A stretch of 64,000 bases of DNA from an uncultured Roseburia sp. Lineage in GTDB: Bacteria; Bacillota; Clostridia; Lachnospirales; Lachnospiraceae. Below are positions 44,464 through 52,915 of this stretch, piece after piece (positions within the stretch are counted from its first letter, which is position 1; each line of letters starts with the position of its first letter). The stretch spans positions 62,001-126,000 of the forward strand of contig CAKRDK010000001.1 of NCBI GenBank assembly GCA_934309475.1, in the 5' to 3' direction. A model generated the notes under the pieces. That model saw only the letters and a list, made by a program, of their open reading frames with translations, was not told where the DNA came from and searched no databases. A program made the position numbers and the translations under genes.

Positions 44464-45513
44464 ATGAAAGATCATGCTTATCATGAAGATGTTAATATAA
44501 AAAATGAATTAAAGTTAAGAGAAATGTTAAAGGAATTACCGCCCTTTTGCAAACAGTTCTTTATCGGGATTGAACCGCGTACTTCCTCACGTACAAGATT
44601 AGCATATGCTTATGATCTTGCAACGTTTTTTGATTATCTGCAACAGAATAATCCTCTTTTAAAAAAGATTAAAATGTCAAATTTTTCTTTGGATATTTTA
44701 GATCAGATTACACCATCCGATATTGAGGAATACCTTTTTTATCTGAAATATTATGAAAAAGACGGAGTTGCACATGCGAATGACGAGCGTGGTATCAAAA
44801 GAAAGCTGGCATCGTTGCGCACTTTTTACCGCTATTTCTATAAAAATGAACTGATTGATACAGATCCGGCAATGAAAGTTGATATGCCTAAAATTCACGA
44901 AAAAAACATTGTACGGCTTGATGCCGATGAGGTGGCTCTCCTGCTCGATGAAGTGGAATCTGGCGAGAAATTAACCGCAAGACAACAAATATACCATGAG
45001 AAGACAAAAACACGCGATATGGCGCTTTTAACGCTGTTGCTTGGCACAGGAATCCGTGTGTCGGAATGTGTCGGACTTGATATTGATGATGTTGATTTTA
45101 AAAATAATGGTATTAAGATTCATCGAAAAGGCGGCGCGGAAGTTGTAATCTATTTTGGAGACGAAGTCCGGGATGCTTTGCTGCGCTATATGGAAGAACG
45201 CAATCAGATTACGGCATTAGACGGAAGTACCAATGCCCTCTTCCTTTCCTTAAAAAGGTCTAGAATCAATGTACGAAGTGTTGAAAATCTGGTAAAGAAA
45301 TATTCAAAATTAGTTACCAATTTGAAAAATATCACACCACATAAACTAAGAAGTACCTATGGCACTGCCCTCTATCGTGAGACCGGTGATATTTATCTGG
45401 TTGCAGATGTGTTAGGGCATAAAGATGTCAATACAACGAAAAAGCACTACGCTGCTATCGAGGATGACAGAAGACGTAGTGCTGCCCAGTATGTACATCT
45501 TCGAAAAGACTAA
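44464..45513 (+). CDS. Tyrosine recombinase, XerC/XerD-like
   Basis: Site-specific recombinase; the chromosomal setting suggests a dimer-resolution or Xer-like role rather than a mobile integrase. The 349-residue protein has an N-terminal SAM-like core-binding domain (about 20-145) and the catalytic domain with Arg in GTGIRVSECVGLD, Lys in IHRKGGAEVVIYF, HKLRSTYGTALYRE (HxxR), GHKDVNTTKKHY (His and nucleophilic Tyr). It is about 50 residues longer than classical XerC, mostly at the N-terminus. No attachment site, excisionase or phage gene is adjacent. Confidence 0.9.
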   Translation: MKDHAYHEDVNIKNELKLREMLKELPPFCKQFFIGIEPRTSSRTRLAYAYDLATFFDYLQQNNPLLKKIKMSNFSLDILDQITPSDIEEYLFYLKYYEKDGVAHANDERGIKRKLASLRTFYRYFYKNELIDTDPAMKVDMPKIHEKNIVRLDADEVALLLDEVESGEKLTARQQIYHEKTKTRDMALLTLLLGTGIRVSECVGLDIDDVDFKNNGIKIHRKGGAEVVIYFGDEVRDALLRYMEERNQITALDGSTNALFLSLKRSRINVRSVENLVKKYSKLVTNLKNITPHKLRSTYGTALYRETGDIYLVADVLGHKDVNTTKKHYAAIEDDRRRSAAQYVHLRKD

Positions 45514-45527
45514 CAATGAATATTAAT

Positions 45528-45546
45528 AAGTAAAAAATTTTTACTT
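45528..45546 (+). terminator. AT-rich palindrome after the recombinase gene, weak terminator candidate
   Basis: AAGTAAAAA (45528-45536) and TTTTTACTT (45538-45546) pair around one base, followed by TTAAATAAAT. The stem has only two G-C pairs. Confidence 0.35.
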
Positions 45547-45568
45547 TTAAATAAATATATATCTAATA

Positions 45569-45609
45569 AGCTGGTTACCTCTGTATCATTTCGGTCCTGG
45601 TGACCAGCT
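45569..45609 (-). terminator. Hairpin overlapping the MerR stop codon
   Basis: AGCTGGTTAC (45569-45578) pairs with GTGACCAGCT (45600-45609) with one G-T wobble. The MerR stop codon (45586-45588) lies in the loop. On the minus strand an AT-rich run (TATTAGATATATATTTATTT) follows, so it may end the MerR transcript. Confidence 0.45.
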
Positions 45610-46374
45610 GCCTACACTCATCGGAGCTGATGAATGAAAAAAGAATCGATGTGCGCCTCCACCTTGCATCATCTGTAACATTTCCATTAAATCATTTTCT
45701 GAAAACACATTTTCATATAACATAAAATCTGAATGTCTACAGATATATACGCCATTTGAATATTCTAAAAATCCTGCCTTTTGTAGTCGCTGCAAAGTAC
45801 GATTCAACTTCGACAAAGATATTTTCATCTTGCCATGTATGCAATAAGTAAGAATTGCCTGGGCAGTCATTGGCGTCTGGTACAATAAAATGCACAAAAA
45901 ATATTGAAATCCACTTAAGCGATGCGGTATGATACCACACCAATACCATATATTCTTGCTAATGTCTGATTTCCTTTCCTCTAATTCCGCGCATTGAAAT
46001 TCATCCTGTAATACATGTTTAACTTCTGGTTGCTGCAACACACAAAGCAACTCTTCTAACTCATTTGTTTCTAATTTTGAAATACGATTTAGAACCTGAG
46101 TCTGCTCTTTGATTTGTTGTATCAAATAAGTTTGATATTCTTTCAACACGAATTTAACACTTCCGGAATATAGTTCTTTTATTTGAGCAATTGAAAATCC
46201 CGATTGCCGCAAAAGAGCTATCTCTGATAATTTTTTCAAATCAGACTCACTATACTCTCGAAAATATCTTCCAGAATTCTCCTTCATTGCTGGAACAACC
46301 AACTCTTTTTCTTCATACAGCCGGATTGCCTTCTGACTTAGACCGGTATGTTCTGATACTTCTTTTATTTTCAT
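45586..46374 (-). CDS. MerR-family transcriptional regulator with extended C-terminus
   Basis: The 262-residue protein has a MerR DNA-binding domain (MKIKEVSEHTGLSQKAIRLY, then YFREYSESDLKKL) and a coiled dimerisation helix to about residue 115. Past that, MerR proteins usually carry a sensor; here residues about 145-215 look like a second winged helix (ISLSKLNRTLQRLQKAGFLEY followed by a NGVYIC wing; core LNRTLQRLQKAGFL). There is no obvious Cys metal site. The tail SAPMSVGSWSPGPK is unusual. Its own promoter has the MerR-type 19-base spacer. Neighbours xer and plsC do not suggest a target. Confidence 0.85.
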   Translation of the reverse strand: MKIKEVSEHTGLSQKAIRLYEEKELVVPAMKENSGRYFREYSESDLKKLSEIALLRQSGFSIAQIKELYSGSVKFVLKEYQTYLIQQIKEQTQVLNRISKLETNELEELLCVLQQPEVKHVLQDEFQCAELEERKSDISKNIWYWCGIIPHRLSGFQYFLCILLYQTPMTAQAILTYCIHGKMKISLSKLNRTLQRLQKAGFLEYSNGVYICRHSDFMLYENVFSENDLMEMLQMMQGGGAHRFFFHSSAPMSVGSWSPGPK

Positions 46375-46406
46375 GTTGCACTCCCCTCACATCTTTTGAT
46401 AAGTCC

Positions 46407-46437
46407 ATTCTAACTTATTCCCCAAGGGGATATGCAA
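46407..46437 (-). promoter_or_regulatory. MerR-type promoter and operator (autoregulation)
   Basis: Reading the minus strand: TTGCAT (46432-46437), a 19-base spacer, TAGAAT (46407-46412). The spacer centre is the palindrome TCCCC-TT-GGGGA (plus-strand CCCCAAGGGG at 46420-46429). A 19-base spacer with a dyad between -35 and -10 is the hallmark of MerR-activated promoters. Confidence 0.8.
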
Positions 46438-46458
46438 GTATTTTAAGCACAAATTCCT

Positions 46459-47202
46459 TTATTTTTTCTGTTTCTGCTGCTTTTGCTGTGCAAGTACCTC
46501 ATCTATTTTTTCTTGAATCCGTTCTTTTACTAAAGCAGCGAGTTCCTGTGTCTTCATGTTCTTGTACTCTTCATAATAAATAGGAGAAAGATAATGAACC
46601 TGTGTCGTGACAGGACCTAACCAGAAACTGTTAAATACACGATAAGAATCAATTAACGCAACTGGCACAACCGGTACTTTCGATTTTGAAGCAATCTTAA
46701 AACTTCCCGCTTTAAAATTGTAGACAGCATTTTTGTTGTTGAATTCGTATCCACCTTCTGGAAACAGAATATAGATATTACCATTTTTCACTTCTTCTGA
46801 TACTTCATTGATAATGGTAAGGGCTTGTCTGACATCTTTCTTATCGAGTCTCTTTCCCTCTAATAAATCCACAAATTCCCGGACGAGAATCGTATTAGAT
46901 TTTGCCTTGTCCATAACCAGGGAACATGGCTTTGCATGTGTGTGAATAATTCCGAGGGCATCATACTTTCCCTGATGGTTTGGATACATAATATAACCGC
47001 CCTCTTTTGGAAGATTCTCCAACCCATATGCCTTCGTATGAATTCCTCCGGTCAGCTTCATAAGGCGGATACAATGCTTTGCAAGGGAATAGCGTTCTTC
47101 TTTGGAATATTTCTCCGGATGATCTGCTTCTGTTCTCATCTTTGGAATCATATATGGTGCACGAAATAAATTCATTAAAATTACATAAATAAACTTTAAC
47201 AT
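46459..47202 (-). CDS. plsC: Lysophospholipid / 1-acylglycerol-3-phosphate acyltransferase (PlsC family)
   Basis: Membrane-associated acyltransferase that adds the second acyl chain to lysophosphatidic acid. The 247-residue protein has the catalytic NHxxxxD motif in YPNHQGKYDALG near residue 73-84 and the substrate motif FPEGGYEFN near 150, then KVPVVPVALIDSYRV. The C-terminus is rich in Gln and Lys (QQKQQKQKK). Its own promoter lies at 47235-47263; it appears monocistronic. Confidence 0.92.
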   Translation of the reverse strand: MLKFIYVILMNLFRAPYMIPKMRTEADHPEKYSKEERYSLAKHCIRLMKLTGGIHTKAYGLENLPKEGGYIMYPNHQGKYDALGIIHTHAKPCSLVMDKAKSNTILVREFVDLLEGKRLDKKDVRQALTIINEVSEEVKNGNIYILFPEGGYEFNNKNAVYNFKAGSFKIASKSKVPVVPVALIDSYRVFNSFWLGPVTTQVHYLSPIYYEEYKNMKTQELAALVKERIQEKIDEVLAQQKQQKQKK

Positions 47203-47234
47203 TTCTAACTAAATCTCCTATCAAAACTTTCTTT

Positions 47235-47263
47235 ATTATATATTATTTTCAGAAAGTCTGCAA
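47235..47263 (-). promoter_or_regulatory. Promoter of plsC
   Basis: Minus strand TTGCAG (47258-47263), 17-base spacer, TATAAT (47235-47240), about 33 bases before the ATG at 47202. Confidence 0.75.
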
Positions 47264-47344
47264 CTTTATTACATTTTGTTACAACTGATAAAAGATGGTA
47301 CATGAAATCCCAAATACTGCCTTTAAGGAAAAGACATGATACTC

Positions 47345-47680
47345 TTACTTCTGTTCTGTCGAATAATATGGAATTGTCAGGTACTGACCGGTGTGAATCT
47401 GGTCATCTGTAATATGATTTAAGGAACAGATTTCTTCGATATAATCTGTCATGTCTCCGCACTCAGGTGTCTGATATTCCTGGGCAATACTCCAAATGGT
47501 ATCCCCTGCTTCAATTGCGACACTTGTATAATATTTGTAAGTCTCTTCCGACGGTGCAGCCTCCGTCCGGATTGCTCCGAATAAAATAGCGCTTGTGATA
47601 ACCAAGACTAATAAAACGAAACCTGCCATCCATACTGTGTAAGAATTTCTGTTAGTTACTGTACTCCTGTTACTTCTCAT
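47345..47680 (-). CDS. LysM-domain protein, YneA-like SOS division inhibitor
   Basis: The 111-residue protein (ATG 47680, AGGAGG 8 bases upstream) has an N-terminal membrane helix ([20 protein letters not shown]) and one extracellular LysM-like domain ([16 protein letters not shown] ... YLTIPYY). This size and layout, divergent from lexA, matches YneA of Bacillus, which delays division during the SOS response. Perfect LexA boxes overlap its promoter, so DNA-damage induction is expected. The name is by analogy; sequence identity to YneA looks low outside LysM. Confidence 0.85.
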   Translation of the reverse strand: MRSNRSTVTNRNSYTVWMAGFVLLVLVITSAILFGAIRTEAAPSEETYKYYTSVAIEAGDTIWSIAQEYQTPECGDMTDYIEEICSLNHITDDQIHTGQYLTIPYYSTEQK

Positions 47681-47710
47681 TTTTCTCCTCCTATTATCGA
47701 ACATATAATC

Positions 47711-47724
47711 CGAACAACTGTTTG
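47711..47724. promoter_or_regulatory. LexA (SOS) box 1
   Basis: CGAACAACTGTTTG matches the Gram-positive SOS core GAAC-N4-GTTY. It lies just downstream of the yneA-like -10 hexamer (47732-47737), over the expected transcription start. Confidence 0.9.
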
Positions 47725-47731
47725 TATCTTT

Positions 47732-47760
47732 ACAATAACACTCGAACAACTGTTTGTCAA
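47732..47760 (-). promoter_or_regulatory. Promoter of the yneA-like gene
   Basis: Minus strand TTGACA (47755-47760), 17-base spacer, TATTGT (47732-47737). LexA box 2 occupies the spacer and box 1 the start region. Confidence 0.75.
47743..47756. promoter_or_regulatory. LexA (SOS) box 2
   Basis: CGAACAACTGTTTG, identical to box 1 and 32 bp from it (about three helical turns). It sits between the -35 and -10 of the yneA-like promoter. Confidence 0.92.
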
Positions 47761-47769
47761 CAGAAAAAT

Positions 47770-47796
47770 CGAACAAATTTTCGGAATATATGTTTG
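47770..47796. promoter_or_regulatory. Imperfect LexA boxes at the lexA promoter
   Basis: GAATATATGTTTG (47784-47796) differs from the SOS core by one base (GAAT for GAAC) and overlaps the lexA -35. CGAACAAATTTTCG (47770-47783), adjacent to it, is a weaker match with a good left half. Confidence 0.65.
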
Positions 47797-47822
47797 CATT
47801 TTAACCGGCAATATGTTAGACT
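47794..47822 (+). promoter_or_regulatory. Promoter of lexA
   Basis: TTGCAT (47794-47799), 17-base spacer, TAGACT (47817-47822) with an upstream TG making an extended -10. The -35 overlaps the imperfect SOS box. Confidence 0.7.
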
Positions 47823-47896
47823 ATTATCAGGAGTTATTTCTTGAGTTTTCAGGGATACATATTCATATAGGAATACATTATATAAAGGAGGATATT

Positions 47897-48514
47897 ATGG
47901 CTTACGGGAAGATTAGTGCGAAGCAGCGTGAAATTTTAGAATATATCAAACAGGAGATTTTGAATAAGGGATATCCGCCAGCCGTACGTGAGATTTGTGA
48001 AGCGGTTGATTTGAAGTCTACATCCTCCGTACACTCTCATTTAGAGACGTTAGAGAAGAACGGGTATATCAGACGTGACCCTACCAAGCCACGTGCCATT
48101 GAGATTATGGATGACAGTTTCAACCTTACCAGACGTGAGATGGTAAATGTTCCTATTGTTGGAAAAGTTGCGGCTGGACAGCCGATTCTTGCAGAGGAAA
48201 ATATTGAGAGCTACTTTCCGATTCCGGCAGAATTTATGCCGAATAAACAGACTTTTATGTTGAAGGTCAAAGGGGAAAGCATGATTAATGCAGGAATTTA
48301 TGACGGAGATCATTTGTTAGTCCAGCAACAGCCGGATGCCGTCAATGGAGACATCGTAGTTGCGCTTATTGACGATTCTGCCACAGTAAAGACATTTTAT
48401 AAGGAAGACGGACATTACCGCCTTCAGCCGGAAAATGACACTATGGATCCTATTATCGTAGACGACTGCTCTATTTTAGGTAAAGTATTTGGTGTATTCC
48501 GTTTTATGAGCTAA
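47897..48514 (+). CDS. lexA: SOS repressor LexA
   Basis: Represses DNA-damage genes and self-cleaves when bound to RecA filaments. From ATG 47897 (AAAGGAGG 6 bases upstream) it has 205 residues: winged HTH ([20 protein letters not shown], then [15 protein letters not shown]), the Ala-Gly cleavage site in [14 protein letters not shown], and the S24 peptidase dyad Ser in [13 protein letters not shown] and Lys in [14 protein letters not shown]. An upstream in-frame ATG at 47813 lacks a ribosome site. Autoregulation is expected from the overlapping SOS box. Confidence 0.97.
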   Translation: MAYGKISAKQREILEYIKQEILNKGYPPAVREICEAVDLKSTSSVHSHLETLEKNGYIRRDPTKPRAIEIMDDSFNLTRREMVNVPIVGKVAAGQPILAEENIESYFPIPAEFMPNKQTFMLKVKGESMINAGIYDGDHLLVQQQPDAVNGDIVVALIDDSATVKTFYKEDGHYRLQPENDTMDPIIVDDCSILGKVFGVFRFMS

Positions 48515-48537
48515 TTCATCTATATGGAATTAAAAAA

Positions 48538-48582
48538 GCAGTATCCGATAGAATAAAATCATTCACCGGATACTGCTCTTTC
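48538..48582. terminator. Bidirectional terminator between lexA and rsfS
   Basis: GCAGTATCCG (48538-48547) pairs with CGGATACTGC (48567-48576). On the minus strand it ends in TTTTTTAATT (rsfS side); on the plus strand in TCTTTCC, which is weaker. Confidence 0.85.
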
Positions 48583-48587
48583 CAAAA

Positions 48588-48938
48588 CTAATCTAAATCA
48601 TCTTTTTCGATTACTTTTCCATCACGCCAGATGCGCTCTAAATCATAGAATAAACGATCTTCTTTTGAGAAAATGTGCACGATGACATCTTCATAATCCA
48701 TTAAAATCCAGGTGGAATTCTGGTTTCCCTCAACCTGTCTTGCATGGATGCCGCGCTGGTACATTGCCTCGTCAACGGCATCGCGCATTGCCTGAAGCTG
48801 ATTCTGGTTCGTGCCGTTTGCGACAACGAAGTAATCCGCTACGGCTGAAATTTCATGAATATCAATAATGGTAACATCTTCTGCTTTTTTGTCTTCTAAT
48901 GCTTCTACTACAAGCTTTGTAATCTCATTTGCTGTCAT
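48588..48938 (-). CDS. rsfS: Ribosomal silencing factor RsfS
   Basis: Binds ribosomal protein L14 and blocks subunit joining under starvation. The 116-residue protein is of standard length and has IDIHEISAVADYFVVANGTN and STWILMDYEDVIVHIFS, the family core. It ends the minus-strand block obgE-yhbY-nadD-yqeK-rsfS and is followed by a strong terminator. It starts 2 bases after the yqeK stop. Confidence 0.96.
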   Translation of the reverse strand: MTANEITKLVVEALEDKKAEDVTIIDIHEISAVADYFVVANGTNQNQLQAMRDAVDEAMYQRGIHARQVEGNQNSTWILMDYEDVIVHIFSKEDRLFYDLERIWRDGKVIEKDDLD

Positions 48939-48940
48939 AA

Positions 48941-49516
48941 TTAAAGTTCCTTTCTAAAGTGTTTATAGTATTCATAAGTAATCTGGGTTGTCTCATCAAT
49001 CTCGCCCTTTCCATTGGCAAGATAGCAGAGCGTATCATACAATACCTGTGCTACACACGCATCCAAATCTTTGAAAGCAAGTTCCCGTACATAAGGCAGA
49101 TTTGGGGCTTTATTGCGGTTTGGTTCAATGTAATCCGCAAGGTAAATAATTTTATCTAAAACACTCATATCGGGAGCTCCCGTTGTATGCACCTTGATTG
49201 CATGCAGGACTTCCGGATCTGTAACGCCGTAAATATCTTCTGCTAATCGTGCGCCTAACTTGGCGTGAAGCAGGTATGGATGTTTCTGCTCTACTTCTGT
49301 TATCAAAACGTGTTTTTCCTCGCAGAGAGAAAGCTTTTTATCGTTTGGAATACATTTTGCGCAATCATGCAATAAACCCGCTAACATGGCTTTCTCAATG
49401 GAATATCCATGTGCCATGGCAAGGCAGCCGGCTGTATACATAACGCCTTTTGTGTGCTCGTAACGATCCTTATCCAATTCTTTTTTCAGTAATTTTCGGA
49501 TTTCTGTTAATTCCAT
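48941..49516 (-). CDS. yqeK: YqeK-type HD-domain hydrolase
   Basis: HD-superfamily hydrolase; Bacillus YqeK cleaves symmetrical diadenosine tetraphosphate. The 191-residue protein contains HTKGVMYTAGCLA with the first His, AGLLHDCAKCIPNDKK with the HD pair near residue 50, and IKVHTTGAPDMSVLDKIIYLADYIEP cut to its core VLDKIIYLADYIEP. It is placed between nadD and rsfS, the conserved Firmicute order. Confidence 0.95.
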   Translation of the reverse strand: MELTEIRKLLKKELDKDRYEHTKGVMYTAGCLAMAHGYSIEKAMLAGLLHDCAKCIPNDKKLSLCEEKHVLITEVEQKHPYLLHAKLGARLAEDIYGVTDPEVLHAIKVHTTGAPDMSVLDKIIYLADYIEPNRNKAPNLPYVRELAFKDLDACVAQVLYDTLCYLANGKGEIDETTQITYEYYKHFRKEL

Positions 49517-49534
49517 AAACGTTTCACACCTTTC

Positions 49535-50137
49535 TTAACGATAAAGTCCCGTTTCCCTGATGTATTCGGATACTGCATGCGGAATCTGTACAGGGACATC
49601 CCTGCCCTCAGCAATCTGCTTTCTGATTTCATGGGAGGATACCTCCACCTTTCCAATGGAAAGAATACGGATATCTGCCGGAAAAAGCTGCTGAATCTCT
49701 GCAATTTTAGCCTTCATATTCGCCTTCGAAAATTCATCCCGGACTGCGACTAAAATAACTGCACATTGGCAAATCCGTTCGGCATGATACCACTTATCAA
49801 AATAATCGAGGGAATCGGCGCCCATGATAAAATAAAATTCTGTTTCCGGATACTCCGCGGTCAGACGTTCTAAAGTTCGATACGTGTAACTTGTCTCCTT
49901 CGAACAGACTTCCATATCGGATACCTTGAAATTATCGTAGTCACGCACTGCTAATTCCGTCATTTTGAGCCGTTCCTCTGCCGATGTCATCCGTGCTTCC
50001 TCTTTGTTTGGGGAATGTCCCGCTGGAATGAACCAGATTTCATCTAAGGCATAATCCTTGCGGGCACTCTCCGCAATCGCCAAATGACCATTGTGAATCG
50101 GATCAAAGGAACCTCCAAGGATTCCAACTTTTCGCAT
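49535..50137 (-). CDS. nadD: Nicotinate-nucleotide adenylyltransferase NadD
   Basis: Adenylates nicotinate mononucleotide to deamido-NAD. From ATG 50137 it has 200 residues; an ATG at 50158 would add seven residues and overlap the yhbY stop, and the ribosome sites do not decide. Motifs: VGILGGSFDPIHNGHLAIAE (nucleotidyltransferase GxFDPxHxGH), FIMGADSLDYFDKWY, and VSSHEIRKQIAEG (ISSTxIR-like). Confidence 0.96.
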   Translation of the reverse strand: MRKVGILGGSFDPIHNGHLAIAESARKDYALDEIWFIPAGHSPNKEEARMTSAEERLKMTELAVRDYDNFKVSDMEVCSKETSYTYRTLERLTAEYPETEFYFIMGADSLDYFDKWYHAERICQCAVILVAVRDEFSKANMKAKIAEIQQLFPADIRILSIGKVEVSSHEIRKQIAEGRDVPVQIPHAVSEYIRETGLYR

Positions 50138-50141
50138 TTTC

Positions 50142-50432
50142 TTAGTTTGGCAGCTCATATTTGGAATTCTTCTTTGCCTGACGGAATAAAATAATTTTTT
50201 TACCGATAACTTTTACCACCTGAGAATGGGTACGTTCTCCGATAACGGTTGCGATTTCCCGTGGATCGTCGATGCAGTTTTTCAATACGGCAATCTTAAT
50301 TAACTCTCTTTTTTCTAAAGCTTCATCTAATGCGATGATAATTTCTGGTGTCAGGCTTGCTTTTCCAATCTGAAAAATCGGATCCATTGTATTTGCCTGA
50401 CTGCTTAAATAAGCACGCTGTTTACTTGTCAT
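50142..50432 (-). CDS. yhbY: YhbY CRM-domain RNA-binding protein
   Basis: Ribosome-assembly-associated RNA-binding protein. The 96-residue protein consists almost only of a CRM domain, with FQIGKASLTPEIIIALDEAL and VIGERTHSQVVKVIGKKIILF. It sits between obgE and nadD in the conserved order. AAAGGGTAAAAGG lies just before the ATG. Confidence 0.95.
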   Translation of the reverse strand: MTSKQRAYLSSQANTMDPIFQIGKASLTPEIIIALDEALEKRELIKIAVLKNCIDDPREIATVIGERTHSQVVKVIGKKIILFRQAKKNSKYELPN

Positions 50433-50454
50433 GTCCTTTTACCCTTTCTGCTGT

Positions 50455-51744
<1,290 letters not shown>

Positions 51745-51791
51745 CTACCTCAAATCGAATCATCCCCAGATTTCTAAGGGGTCATACAAAT

Positions 51792-51844
51792 AAGACCCGG
51801 CTATTTACTGCAAACATAAAAATGTCTGTTCATAGTCGGGTCTT
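51792..51844 (-). terminator. Terminator/attenuator between rpmA and obgE
   Basis: AAGACCCG (51792-51799) with CTA, pairs with TAG-TCGGGTCTT (51833-51844). On the minus strand the right arm is followed by ATTTGT. It would separate the ribosomal protein genes from obgE. Confidence 0.7.
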
Positions 51845-51853
51845 TGGTTCATC

Positions 51854-52138
51854 TTATTCAGCTACTGGATAAACGGAAGCCTGTTTCTTATCTCTTCCTT
51901 TTCTCTCAAATCTTAAAATACCATCTGTTAAAGCGAATAATGTGTCATCACCGCCGATACCTACGTTAGTACCTGGATGAATCTTTGTTCCACGCTGTCT
52001 ATATAAAATATTTCCAGCTTTTACGAACTGTCCGTCTGCTCTCTTTGCTCCTAATCTCTTAGATTCGGAATCACGGCCGTTCTTTGTAGAACCAACTCCC
52101 TTTTTATGAGCAAAAAACTGAAGGTTCATATTCATCAT
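51854..52138 (-). CDS. rpmA: 50S ribosomal protein L27 with cleavable N-terminal extension
   Basis: Large-subunit protein near the peptidyl transferase centre. The 94-residue protein begins [20 protein letters not shown]. In Firmicutes the presequence ending LQFF is removed by the protease Prp to expose the functional AHKKG N-terminus; that motif is intact here, and prp is the next gene upstream. AAGGAGGTG lies 6 bases before the ATG at 52138. Confidence 0.98.
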   Translation of the reverse strand: MMNMNLQFFAHKKGVGSTKNGRDSESKRLGAKRADGQFVKAGNILYRQRGTKIHPGTNVGIGGDDTLFALTDGILRFERKGRDKKQASVYPVAE

Positions 52139-52141
52139 GTC

Positions 52142-52471
52142 TTACACCTCCTTGAAATCTAGAATGAGATATTCATTCCCATAATTGTTTTGAATTCCCT
52201 GTAAGCCTAAAACCATAGACTTCATTAATAACTCGGCATCATGACCAGCAGGTTTTGAAAAACGCAGGCTAATCAGTCCTGTCTCCTCATCCTGATTCAC
52301 AGCCACCTCTTCTGAAGTGAATTCATCAATTGCATTAATGGTATTAATGACAAGAGCTGAAATACCGGCGCAGACAATGTCCTCACCGGAATCTGCGAAC
52401 CCAGCATGTCCAAGACAGCTAAATGCGAGATATTCGTCATTCTGGTTCTGAAAAATCGTTATCTTTGTCAT
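52142..52471 (-). CDS. prp: Ribosomal-processing cysteine protease Prp
   Basis: Cleaves the N-terminal extension of L27. The 109-residue protein has the catalytic His in CLGHAGFADSGEDIVCAG and the Cys 12 residues later in the same segment, the GHA...DIVCA family signature. It lies between rplU and rpmA, 3 bases before rpmA, as in other Firmicutes. Confidence 0.96.
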   Translation of the reverse strand: MTKITIFQNQNDEYLAFSCLGHAGFADSGEDIVCAGISALVINTINAIDEFTSEEVAVNQDEETGLISLRFSKPAGHDAELLMKSMVLGLQGIQNNYGNEYLILDFKEV

Positions 52472-52488
52472 AACAATTTCCTTATCGA

Positions 52489-52794
52489 TTACGCGTTGAT
52501 TTTTTCAATCTTAACCTGTGTGAACGCCTGTCTGTGGCCGTTCTTCTTGTGATAGCCAGTCTTTCTCTTGTACTTGTAAACGATAACTTTCTTACCTCTG
52601 CCTTCTTTTACTACAGAAGCTTCTACAGATGCGTTAGCTACGTCTGCTCCAACTTTGATTCCGTTGTCAGATACAGCTAAAACCTGATCAAAAGTTACTT
52701 TCTCACCAGCTTCAACACCAAGTTTTTCAATGGTAATGATATCGCCTTCGGATACTTTGTACTGTTTACCACCTGTTGCTATAATTGCGTACAT
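52489..52794 (-). CDS. rplU: 50S ribosomal protein L21
   Basis: 23S rRNA-binding protein. The 101-residue protein is canonical: [48 protein letters not shown] cut here to [21 protein letters not shown] lies 6 bases before the ATG at 52794. It leads the rplU-prp-rpmA unit from a strong promoter at 52880-52908. Confidence 0.98.
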   Translation of the reverse strand: MYAIIATGGKQYKVSEGDIITIEKLGVEAGEKVTFDQVLAVSDNGIKVGADVANASVEASVVKEGRGKKVIVYKYKRKTGYHKKNGHRQAFTQVKIEKINA

Positions 52795-52873
52795 ATGGCA
52801 CCTCCTATTATCATTACTCGCCAGTTACGGTTCCTGTCATAGACAGAATTAGAGACCTCACTGTGCGGCATAC
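52795..52873 (-). promoter_or_regulatory. Putative L21 leader in the rplU 5' UTR
   Basis: About 80 bases of transcribed leader lie between the promoter and rplU. A stem CTGTC-TAT-GACAG (plus-strand 52838-52850 region) is visible. Firmicute rplU transcripts often carry an L21 autoregulatory leader; assignment here is by position and not by a model match. Confidence 0.4.
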
Positions 52874-52879
52874 TTCGTA

Positions 52880-52908
52880 ATAATAGCATAAGAATTGCAT
52901 TACGTCAA
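52880..52908 (-). promoter_or_regulatory. Promoter of rplU-prp-rpmA
   Basis: Minus strand TTGACG (52903-52908), 17-base spacer with TG ending TATGC, and TATTAT (52880-52885). It starts just after the RNase E/G stop codon. Confidence 0.8.
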
Positions 52909-52915
52909 CCATATT

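Noticed and set aside
44464..45513. Integrase of a phage or genomic island
   Set aside because: Neighbours are housekeeping genes, there is no tRNA or att repeat, and the protein fits chromosomal Xer-type recombinases.
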